In this document: positions 8,444 to 18,269 of the stretch, in pieces | How the letters are laid out: every line of letters begins with the position of its first letter | Numbering within the stretch: position 1 is the stretch's first letter | Assembly (NCBI GenBank): GCA_008508345.1 | Contig: QNGE01000960.1 | Span: forward strand, 3,920 to 67,919 | Direction: 5' to 3' | DNA from: Paragonimus westermani | Taxonomy: Eukaryota; Platyhelminthes; Trematoda; Plagiorchiida; Troglotrematidae | DNA: 64,000 nt | Program-made: the position numbers and the translations under genes | Notes under the pieces: model-generated | The model's database searches: none | The model's input: only the letters and a program-made list of their open reading frames with translations | Told to the model about the DNA's origin: nothing

Positions 8444-10693
8444 GTGAGCAACACTGTTGTTCACGGAGACGATATTGTCATTTACAGCATAAATGAGACA
8501 GAACATACAGTACACGTTTCAGCAGTGCTACAGAAGATCGAAAAAGCCGGCCTCCGGATTAATAGTTCAAAGTCTCAACTGGCGAAACAAACGGTAATAC
8601 TGCTCGGTCACAAGGTCGGTCAGGGGGAGGTCCAGCCACTGCTCGATAAACTGCTGACAATCGAGGCTATTCCGGTGCCAAGACAGTTTCTCGGTCGCGT
8701 CGGGTTCTACAGCCGCTTCATCAAAAACTTCCATGACCTCGCGAGTCCGTTATACGAAATTCTGAGGAAGGATTGCCAATTTCATTGGTCACAGAAAGCC
8801 AACCAAGCGTTCGTCGAGATCCAACGCTTGATGAAAGAAGGACAGCTGACTCTGAAATTGCCAGTGACTGGACAGAGCTTCATTGTCTCAACGGATGCGA
8901 GTGATGTAGGAATTGGAGCGGTACTGAAGCAGGAGGACGGTGTGGTGGAATACGCCAGTCGGGTACTGAGTCCTGCTGAACGAAACTATTCAACGACAGA
9001 GAAAGAATGTTTGGCAATCGTATGGGCCTTGGAAAAATGGAGGCCGTACTTGCTCGGCCGACAGTTCCATGTGGAGACTGACCACAAACCGCTGGAGTGG
9101 ATTAAATCGGCGAAGGACCCTCGAGGAAGGCTGGCTCGTTGGGCATTACGACTACAGGAGTACGACTTCACAATTCGCCACTTGTCCGGGAAAGAGAACT
9201 GTGTACCTGATTTGCTTTCCCGAACGCAACACTTCGATGAGGTCCACAAGGACGTGGTCGGAGTTAACAGTATTGAACTCGAGAGTGACCCCGGGAAGTT
9301 ACAAGCAGTACAGAGAATGGATACGACGATCCGGACGGTGATTGACCGACTCTTGTCGGGAGGACAACCGCCAGAGGACGAGCTGAATCCGGAATTGAAA
9401 GCTTTCAGAACGCACTGGTCCGATTTGCGGCTGAATAGTGCCGGAATTTTGATGCGCCAGTTGCGAGAGGGAATAAACGTCCCGGTCATACCGGCGGAAT
9501 TGAGGGCGACAATTGTGAAAGAATGTCATCAGCTGGCTCATACGGGTTGTCATCGAACTTATGAAATGCTGAAACAAAGAGCATACTGGCCGGGAATGAA
9601 GAATGACGTTAACAATTATGTGCGTGCGTGCCAGCAATGTCAGTTAGTGAAGAGCACTAACCACCCCAGTCAGTATCCCACACAACCGATTCCGGTCAGT
9701 AAAATTGGGGAACTGTGGTCGGTGGATGTGATGGGCCCCTTTCCAGCAACGACCTCCGGAAATCAATACATCATAATCATGACCGAACACTTCACAAGGT
9801 GGATCGAAGCAGCCGCCATACCCGATCAGCGCGCAAGCACGGTGTGCAGGGCTGTGATGGAGCACATCATAGCGGATCACGGAATACCGCGAAGCATATT
9901 GACTGATCAAGGCCCCTGCTTCGAAAGTGAGGAGTTTCGGAACTGTTTGGAGCGTTTGGGAATCAAGAAAATACGCACAACTCCATATCATCCTCAATCA
10001 AACGGATTGACGGAGAGGAACAATCGCACAATCAAGGAATGGTTGGCTGCGAAAGGAGGAAGCTGGGAAGAAACGTTACCGTTGATTCTGTTGGCCCACC
10101 GCTGTTCGCCGCAAGGGACAACGAAAAAGTCGCCATTCGAGCTAATGTATGGGCGCGTGCCACGCTTGCCAGTCGACCAGGAGATTGGTTTATGGGGAGA
10201 CCGACGGATGAGCGCTCGTGAATTAGCGGCAGCTCGGAGATCGGCCAACCGAAACTTGAAAAACACACAAGAAGCTTCTAAGGAGCAATCGACTGCGAGG
10301 TTATCGGGTCGAAGGACTGTGTTTGAAATTGGTTCTAAGGTTAAATACCGAGACCGGCGGAGCGCGGGGGCGACCGGACCCGGATCTAGGAAGTTCCTGG
10401 CGAAGTGGAGGGGACCGTACGTAGTAATTGAACGTCGTGGCCCTGTGTATTTGATAAAGAATGAGAGAAGTCAACATCGAGTGCACGGAAGCCAGCTGTG
10501 TAAATGGTACGACACTCCGATCAGAAGAGGATGCACACCATGTGTGTCACCAGCACCGGGGCCAGCACGCAGATCATCGAGGGAACGAAGAGAACCTGAA
10601 CGCCTTTTGTTACGACTGGAGCAATCTTTGCTGGGGGAGGAGTGTAGTGAGGAGATACGGTCGCACCATACTACTCACACCACTATTCAGTAG
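8444..10693 (+). CDS. pol: Ty3/Gypsy pol, 5'-truncated: RT end, RNase H, integrase
   Basis: One open frame of 749 codons. It starts inside the RT active site: GDDIVIYS at residues 8-15 is the YxDD box with the first two positions changed to H-G. The RT thumb follows, but about six residues are missing between P79 and F82, before GFYSRF. RNase H is complete (D151 in STDASD, TEKE at 185-188, D213 in ETDHKPL). Integrase has an HHCC zinc site (H362, H366, C396, C399) and a perfect DD35E triad (D428, D488, E524). A GPY/F-type module follows (KWRGPYVVIERRGPVYLI, about 654-671). Capsid, protease and most of the RT are absent, so it is not autonomous. The nominal GTG start is only the first open codon; homology begins near 8453. 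Having no stop over 2.25 kb is unusual in this window and suggests a young insertion or purifying selection. Confidence 0.9.
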   Translation: MSNTVVHGDDIVIYSINETEHTVHVSAVLQKIEKAGLRINSSKSQLAKQTVILLGHKVGQGEVQPLLDKLLTIEAIPVPRQFLGRVGFYSRFIKNFHDLASPLYEILRKDCQFHWSQKANQAFVEIQRLMKEGQLTLKLPVTGQSFIVSTDASDVGIGAVLKQEDGVVEYASRVLSPAERNYSTTEKECLAIVWALEKWRPYLLGRQFHVETDHKPLEWIKSAKDPRGRLARWALRLQEYDFTIRHLSGKENCVPDLLSRTQHFDEVHKDVVGVNSIELESDPGKLQAVQRMDTTIRTVIDRLLSGGQPPEDELNPELKAFRTHWSDLRLNSAGILMRQLREGINVPVIPAELRATIVKECHQLAHTGCHRTYEMLKQRAYWPGMKNDVNNYVRACQQCQLVKSTNHPSQYPTQPIPVSKIGELWSVDVMGPFPATTSGNQYIIIMTEHFTRWIEAAAIPDQRASTVCRAVMEHIIADHGIPRSILTDQGPCFESEEFRNCLERLGIKKIRTTPYHPQSNGLTERNNRTIKEWLAAKGGSWEETLPLILLAHRCSPQGTTKKSPFELMYGRVPRLPVDQEIGLWGDRRMSARELAAARRSANRNLKNTQEASKEQSTARLSGRRTVFEIGSKVKYRDRRSAGATGPGSRKFLAKWRGPYVVIERRGPVYLIKNERSQHRVHGSQLCKWYDTPIRRGCTPCVSPAPGPARRSSRERREPERLLLRLEQSLLGEECSEEIRSHHTTHTTIQ

Positions 10694-10966
10694 CAGCATG
10701 GATCGAGATGATCGCGGATCGAGATAATCGCGTGATAAATACGACAGAGATACGGGATGGATCTTTGGAGGGCAGAATGACATATAATGGCTTTCGCTAC
10801 ACGACGGAACTGATACATGGTGTCTAAAGCGACTGGAGTATCCTCAGAAGAGTATGGTGCGCAAATGAGCGTTTCCGTTTCTAGTCGTGCTCAGACGCTT
10901 AAGTAGTGTGTTGGTTTCTCCAATAAAGTAACCTTCGTGTCATCCGCCTTCTGGGTTCACAACACT
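8450..10966 (+). mobile_element. Ty3/Gypsy LTR retrotransposon, 5'-truncated
   Basis: The element comprises the pol frame at 8444-10693 and a 3' non-coding end with a probable LTR. No 5' LTR, primer-binding site or gag was found upstream, so target-site duplication cannot be tested. Its 3' end faces the 3' end of the minus-strand BEL/Pao remnant across a short gap. Confidence 0.8.
10777..10966 (+). repeat. Probable 3' LTR of the Gypsy element
   Basis: A purine-rich stretch (GGATCTTTGGAGGGCAGAA, about 10758-10776) precedes a segment that begins TGACAT and ends GGTTCACAACA. TG...CA ends are typical of LTRs. A polyadenylation signal AATAAA lies at about 10922-10927 in a CCAATAAAG context. The length would be about 190 bp. 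Without a second LTR the boundaries are tentative. Confidence 0.5.
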
Positions 10967-11565
10967 ATAATCACATAATAAGGCATTCATGCCCAAAAGA
11001 GCTCTTCCGACCAGTCGACAGGTTCAAAAAAATGGGGATGAGCCGGGCTCCAAAAACGGGGGTGCACGCACCATTCAAATAAAGTACAATGACCGACAAC
11101 TGGCTATTCGCACAACCATCAAATTGACGTGACAAAACAAAATCGTCTAGGTCAAGGTCCAATTAACGTCCAGAAATAGGGGAGGTTGAATGCAGAGGGG
11201 TGAATATTTAGGGGAACTTGGTTGGGTCGGATTTTCACACGATTGTAATTAAAAAATTTGTTACACCGGGCCACAAAATCCGAACACGACCGAAGTTCGC
11301 TCGCAGAATGGCGGTTCCACTCAGCTCTGGTTCCCGGCCTAACTAGTCACTAGGTCGAAAGACCACGGATCCAATATTTATCTGGCTTAAGGCGCAACAC
11401 CAATCCCAAGGAACTATTGCACAATGAAAGCCCTTCTCCACTACTCCAATTTTTTGAGCTCCTTGAATGTCCGACATTGAAGAGCGCGTTTAGTTACAAG
11501 TCGTCCTCCATGACTCACACCTTGCACTCTCAATACGGACTAGGTGTCAGCTGCACTCATCCCGC
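10967..11565. other. Junction between two convergent LTR elements
   Basis: No gene is seen. The segment likely contains the 3' untranslated end and LTR remnant of the minus-strand BEL/Pao element, but no second LTR is present for comparison. Plus-strand frames running from 11417 are antisense to the Pao tail. Confidence 0.4.
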
Positions 11566-13782
11566 CTACGTCACTCCTTCCTCCAAAAGGCACAGACGTC
11601 TGCTATCTCGTTTTACTACACTGGACTTAGTCCTCACCACGGCAGTCCGCACTAAACCGTCCTTGTCAAAATCACAACTAACTATCACACCTAAATGCCA
11701 TGTATTTCTTGATAGGGGTTCTGAAATTATCAGTACGACATCTCTCTGACGGAAATTGCGTTCTGTACGTAACTACTTCCGCCGTGTTTGCAAGGTGGGG
11801 AGATACTGTTTCGTCCAGCGACTCCGAAAGAGTCCAGTTAGATAACTGGTTTGTTTCCACTTATGTTTAAACAGTTGTAACGTCGTCTGATTAGGGCGAA
11901 TTCCATGATTATCCCGCACGAACAACATATCATTGGGTGGTAATTCCAGCCCGTCTTGAATATCCGATGTAACAGGCACTAACGGTCTGTTATTCAATAA
12001 TCTGTCCACGTCGACAAAGAGATTAGACAGGGTCTCGTCATCGGGGGTTTGTTCAGCACAAATCAATCCGAGGATGCGCCGAGCCGACCGTATAAGTTGC
12101 CCCTACGCACCTTCCCGATGGCTCGCATAAGGTGGATCATAATGCCACTGGATATGCTTTTGTAGTAATTTGCTGTTGGTAGAGGCATGATCTAAGCTAC
12201 TCGTCCATCGTTTGAGTTCTTTACCTGCAGCGGTGAAGTTGAACCCGTTGTCGGAATAACCATTGATAGGGCAACCCCGTCTCCCAATTAGACGCATCAA
12301 AACCATAAGGAAGAAATCAGTGCTCATTGAATGTGCGACCTCGAGGTGGACAGCTCTGGACTGAAGACAGATTATGACACAACCACACTTTTTTCTGTCG
12401 CTACCTCTGTTCACACTGAGTGAACCAACATTGACAAACGGGTGCCAACCCGGTTCCATTCGCACGGGTGGCAATGGAGCCATCATTTGTTTGCCCGCGG
12501 TGGTGTTCAGAAGACGACAGTGGAAGCAAGCTCCGATGACGCGGCTGACAGCGGATGCGCCCTGAATAGTCCAAAATCGGAGCCTGATTAGCGAACGGAC
12601 CTGTGACACAACGCAAAGCTCCTCCAATATATGACAATGGTTGACAGTCAGGTCTGACACATGATGACGCTTGGGAAGTATTACTGGGCGTTTCAGGTGA
12701 AACTTCATATTAGCCTGCATCAGTCGTCCACCCACTCGCATCATCCCATCAATCAAAGTAGGGTTTAACTTGCGAAGTGGACCGCCCTGCGACAACTGAA
12801 CCTTTTGTCCATACTCACGCAACCTTATCAAGGGGAACAGTTCGTTCGGAAAGCTAGCCCTCTGAACCAGACGGACGATATCTTTCTTACCAGAGTGAAT
12901 TTCGCCCAACCTTACGTGACCTGTATTAACCGTAGCGTCGCTCCGTCGATGCTTCGCAGAAAGCCAATATGACTTGAATCTGCGCAACCAGGCTGTAGTA
13001 TTTAGATGTTTAGGTCAGCTCTAAATACCGAGCACCCAAGACGGAGAGATCTCTTCCACCGTAATCGCGTTCACTTGGGCCGATGGTCGATTCATCTATA
13101 CTCCGGCGGGTTCACTTACTGCAACGAACGTTTTAGGCCAAGGTGCAGATGGTTGTGTTAGAAACGTAGGACCTGACAACCAGGCTTCCATATCTCCGTG
13201 ATTGTGTACCCCACGAGAAGCACTATCTGCTGGATTGTCTTCCGACCTCGTGTATCGCCACTGATCGGGGAATGTCGAATTGTGTACCGCAGTTATTCGG
13301 TTTGCAGTGAACATACTAAACTTGGTGACCATCTCTGTCAGATTAGTTCTATCATGACAGACGCAATTAACTGAGACAATTTCACTCGGCTTTCTTTGGA
13401 GAGGGCCGCTAAGAACCCAGCCAAGTAACGATCTGACTGCGTAGGGTTGCCCGCGCTTTCCGAGTTTCTGATCCATAACCCAGTGAGCTTCAGGCACGTC
13501 ACATCCGAAAAGGATGGTCACCTTAGCGTCGTGAATCTCGTTGAACGGAAGATCTTTCAGGTGTGACCATCTTTGGGCTTCCTCCTTTATCGACGGGACA
13601 GGTCGCAGGGGTAGATCGGCTACTGAATAAGTATTATTGATGTCGACTGTCTCTTGTCCGTCCAAGGAAACAATCCTCAGGCGGACATTCTTGCAACGGG
13701 TGGTGGTTAACCCGTTCACCGTTGTGACGGACAAGGTGGACTGAGTGCTAGCGACACCGATGCGCTCGAGTAGACCCTCTTA
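11566..13782 (-). pseudogene. BEL/Pao pol remnant lacking reverse transcriptase
   Basis: A single minus-strand frame runs from 13779 to 11566, interrupted only by stops (13096, 13021, 13015, 12103, 11773) and never shifted. In order: the aspartic protease-like (DUF1758) end with TLSVTTVNG, DLPF, VTILFGCDVPEAHWV and SLLGWVLSG; then directly the end of RNase H (ANRITAVHN, DNPADSASRGV); then integrase zinc-site remnants, SRAVHLEVA and YSDNGFNF; then the DUF5641 C-terminal domain (YLPTLQ, DGLVRTAVVRTKS). The whole RT and most of RNase H are missing between about 13330 and 13311, where both sides stay in frame. Two stops replace conserved tryptophans (TGG to TAG). The first integrase catalytic aspartate is deleted and the glutamate after VW is changed to glycine. 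Confidence 0.88.
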
Positions 13783-16700
13783 AATCAGTAGACAAAGCCC
13801 CAAATGTTTATACAGAAGTCCTATAGTCTGCTCTGCAACTTAGTGTAACAGTTTCACAGTAAGAAGCGGACGACTTCTCGGATTTCGTCAGAGGAATGGC
13901 ATAAGATCTCGCTCCTTGGCTGGAGACACGGCTGGGGTACAGGCTACACCGACTGAGAAAATGTTTACACGTGTTCAGCATAAATCCGTAAACTCTCCGT
14001 TAAAAGTCTCATGAAAAAGGAGGTGAGCGCAAAAATGCCTGCGCGAAAAGTAGAGTTGTTTGCGAACCAAGTGAGGAGCTTGGCTATTTTAGAAATGGTT
14101 AATAAGGTGTGATTATTCGCGTAGAAAGTGGACATGGAACTGTTGTCAAAGGCTACGTACCTTTAGTGTGTTTGAAAGTAATATACTTGTGATAGCTGAA
14201 GCAGTTATGTCCCCAAATGAATTTAGAAAACGCAAGTAAGATTAGGTAACATACACTCTGCAGACATTCCGACCGATCTCTTCGGCTACAATACACGGAC
14301 TATGATCAGTTTGCATACATCAATTTAAACAGGCGTCAAACAGGAATGCGACATCAGCTGCAACAGGAATAGCACACAGAACCAGCCACATTCGAATGGG
14401 CCTTGATAAGTTAAAAACAGTTGTTACTGGATACACGGCCTAAAAGCGCGTGAAGACTACGGAATAACGGCTGATGACGGTGATGTGCGATGGAGTACGG
14501 GGTATACGCGGTCAGTTAGTCTCTTCCCGACCGACTCGTTCACCCGAGGCAAAAGGTAAGTCATGTTTATTGATTGGGCGATACAACATGGGAAAAGCTT
14601 CCTCCAGTTGACGTACATGTGCGGTTTCTCTGCCTGGCTATTAGCCTCCGTCTATTTCTTCGTGCCTTATTGTAAAATCCATATTGTCTGTAGCGTTATT
14701 CGCCTACTGGACCAGTTTAACATTTGAACGTTGTTGTCTCTACTCTGTTATTCTGTGGGCAATCTACTGTCTGGTTCTGTGTACCCGTTCATAATGACGG
14801 ATGCTTCGCTAGTCAAAATGAATTCATTTCATTCGTGAGTTAGTTACAATCAGCTGAGCACACTCAAGAAGACCACGAAAAGTGCATCAGAGAAGCATCG
14901 ATCTGAATTATTTTACCGTTTTAAATTCAGCCCCTTACGGCTGAAGTTTTAACTGATCTGGACGCTTTTCTGCGCGACAGGTAACGAATTCAGTGACCAG
15001 GATGTCGCGTTTGCGATGATTCACACTAGGGGTGCATGTGTCGGACATTTGATGTACCGGACCGCCCCAGAGACAATGTCAAATTTGTGTGGAACAAATC
15101 TGATACCTTTTAGTGTCTTATACCCTGTCTTCTGCTCTTGGTATTTTAAATCATGCTTGGCGCTGCATCAACGTATGCCATCTTACGCTTGTCTGCGTTG
15201 CGAGTACGTTTTAACGGACAACTACGGTAATCAAACGTTTTAGTTTTGATGGACATTCTGGTTGTCACCGTCCCACGATCAACCGAGCGTATTTTCCACA
15301 TTGTTATCTTGTCGCTGTCCAACAGGGACATTCTTTCGGACAGTTCTAAAATATGGTTGGTATAATGTGCGACTTGGAAATAGTTGCAGCCCTTTCTGAA
15401 GCAAAGCATTCTCCCCAATATGAGAATTCTTCATGGAAGAGTGAGAATGTGCTTTCGATGGAATTGTTTTTTTTGGGGGGGGGCACTGTATTCTCATGAA
15501 ACCCAGTCGATATCAATGTAACAAGGCAGGGAGTAAGATGAGGTCACACTGTTACAAATGACCAGTAGACATGGACGCAAGCTATCTACCGAATTATTGT
15601 CGAGACTGTTCCAGTTACATTAAACTATAGATCACCTGGATGAGTGAACGCCACTCACAGTTTATTGTGGTCGTGCCAATGGAATACACCTTCAGGTAAA
15701 CAATAATGATGTTCGTAAGTGGTTGGGGTTAAAATGTGTGAAGCGCGCAAAAACTGGTAAACATTATACCATTCACCGCGTACTGTCGTATGACAGCATG
15801 ACTACACATGGACTACGGCAGCGTCGGACAGACCATGTTTATAAATAAAAGTCAGACAAAGATTAACAGAAAAGCATCATAACCACCGCTTTGTCTGGTT
15901 ACGGAACCGTGATACGACTCGTATTGCGGACGAAAACTGATGTTTTAAGAAATGTCTTTCAGTTAGGTCATGGTCTTACATTGGTAAGCATAAAGTGTTT
16001 ATTTCTTACTTCCACCCTATAGTTCCTATGGCAGCTGGCCGATGATAAGAACACGGTTACGGGTGGATTACTTTTTCCGTGGCTTTACTTATCCTCGTTC
16101 CCATTCGAATTCAATTACCGATCCTTCCTCTGTAATCTCACAAATCTGGAACCGATTAACACTGACCATTAAACCACTATGAAGACGAGGTTCATCACTC
16201 TCGTTTATGTGAACTGCCTTCAATTTACCAACGCAAAAGGAAACTTCTTTTTTTGCGAAATCAGCATGCACACTTTAGCTCAGCCGATTCCACTGTAAAT
16301 GTTCCACCAACATTTATGGATGTTGATTTAGTGTGTATTCGAGTAATTCAGGCCAGTATGTAGGTGTCCCCACACAAGCCGATTTCACGCCCATCTGAGG
16401 CAGTGCAGTGAAAACCTGCCTCAGAAAAAAAAATAGATCATGTTTACTCTCCTGAATGGGTGAACGAACCATACACTAGGTTCCTACGTCGGATAAGGGT
16501 AGGTTTTTAGTTTGCCAGAGTTGCGTATGAAGTCTGTTCACCTTTACTGGTTCCCTTGCAACCGTTGCGTAATCAAATTGGGTTTGGTCTACAGTGCTCA
16601 GTGTCAGACTGTTTTCTCCTGGGGGGTTGGGTTGATTTCAATCACGAAAGTATGTCTTTCATAGCTCATGTTAGTTAATTTCTTCGTAAGAGGGGTCCAG

Positions 16701-17620
16701 TATAAAAGGTTACCGATCTCGTGGAATTGCTTCTTGTACGGTAGTGTCTTTTCCCGAGGAGCACTGTGGTACGTAAAGAACTGGTCAACCTCGTTGGATT
16801 ACTGATCTGTCGACAGTATTGTATGCAGCAAGAGTGCCCCGTCCGATACTGTTTATGCAAAGATAACGTTGTCTGTCTATGTTTTCGCTTGCGGGCATAG
16901 CTCATTTCGCGTCTGGACCTGAATGCTCCTACCTTTGAAGTTATTTTTTTCGTTTCCCACACTGACCACACATATTGGACTATTGATAAATGTGTGAACT
17001 GATGTCATACAGTGAGTTGTCTTCTGGTAGGTTCACTCAAGAAGCTGAGTACCGTTTGACGTAGTTCACTTTGCTGTTTTAACATTTTTACCAACACACT
17101 GATGGCTAATGGATTCTTAATTGTATACGATACACTAAATGATTTTCTGTGATCATATGCGCAATTACGTGTGTGGTTTAGGTATTGCTATGCACATGGT
17201 CAAGTCAAGCGCAACAAATCTGCCATCTATACTGTTATTAAAATGTACCGGTGCCACTTTTCTTGGAAAGAAATCTGCTGGGTAAAATGTGCGGATACTA
17301 TCATTTGCCTGTCGGGCTCAGTGGTCATGCTGAGGAGATTAGAAATCCTACTACATACAGTTTCCAAATAACATTACGCTTAGTTGACTACTCTGTTCCA
17401 ATTATGACCGGGTATCTTAGTGAATTAGTCTTGTGTTTTTTGTTGTTGTCCAACTCCAGCCATTTTACCCACTCTTGATTTGAAGTTTGAATCCGGTGAA
17501 GTTAGCGGACACATCAAATTCGTTGTTCACAAATTTTTCGTTGATTTCGTGTCCAATTTTGCTAAGCTACCTTAATGGTGCTAGTGCATTTAGACCAAAT
17601 ACTTTCCTGGAGTTACGCAC
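13783..17620. other. Non-coding interval
   Basis: No legible gag for the Pao element and no other family motif was found. A T8-G9 run lies at 15467-15483. Short frames in both strands (for example 15016-15243, 16675-16971) show no domain or splice support. Confidence 0.45.
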
Positions 17621-17625
17621 TCCAT

Positions 17626-18262
17626 TTTCTCATAGATTGAAATCGATTAGCCATTTGTGGTTGACCTGCAAATTGACAAGCCGAAGCCAGGATCCCGGAT
17701 GGTTTTTCTAAGAACCTGGTTCTGGTGTTTACCAGCGAATTGGTGGGAGGTTGTTTCGACCTTGCTGAGTCGTGCCGGCTCCACGCGCGCTGGAGTATCG
17801 ACCCCACGACCTGAATAAATGTCACAGACGTATACGTCTCCAAAGGTATATCCAATGGACCAAGAGGTGAGGTGAGGTACAGCTGTACGAAGGTATGGGA
17901 GTTACTTCCCTTAGCCACTGAACCTGTAGGATCACACTTTGGCGTGGTCAAGGTCATAAGACCTGACCAGCTCCCTGTGGCATGAGACCAGAATGTAACG
18001 CCCGCATATCGCCGATGAGCTGCCCTCATGTGTATGCATGTGCAGTGGCTTCGACCAACCGACCGTTTGCCAGCACCACCTCGAAAAATGTCACACGTAC
18101 CCAAAAACAGCAACAAACACATTCATTCTCATCTCGGAAGTTAGACCATGACACCCAGTTAGCAACCCAGCCTCCAAATTGGTGGGCATCTAAAAACTTT
18201 CTTTTCTCATAGGTTGAAATCGATCGACTACCTGTTACTGACATACAACCTAGCAAGAATAT
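17626..18262. repeat. Pair of ~30-60 bp direct repeats 577 bp apart
   Basis: TTTTCTCATAGATTGAAATC near 17625 recurs as TTTTCTCATAGGTTGAAATC near 18202, each followed by a looser match of about 30 bases. The DNA between is somewhat richer in GC and contains, on the minus strand, GGGGTCGATACTCC, which resembles a B box. This could be an insertion flanked by duplicated sequence or two decayed repeat ends. The minus-strand frame 17613-18122 spans it but has no recognisable domain. Confidence 0.4.
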
Positions 18263-18269
18263 ATGATGA

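Noticed and set aside
8986..10727. Several long frames on both strands under the Gypsy pol frame
   Set aside because: They are shadows of the pol frame, with no motifs of their own.
11417..11749. 110-codon plus-strand frame
   Set aside because: It is antisense to the readable DUF5641 end of the Pao remnant.
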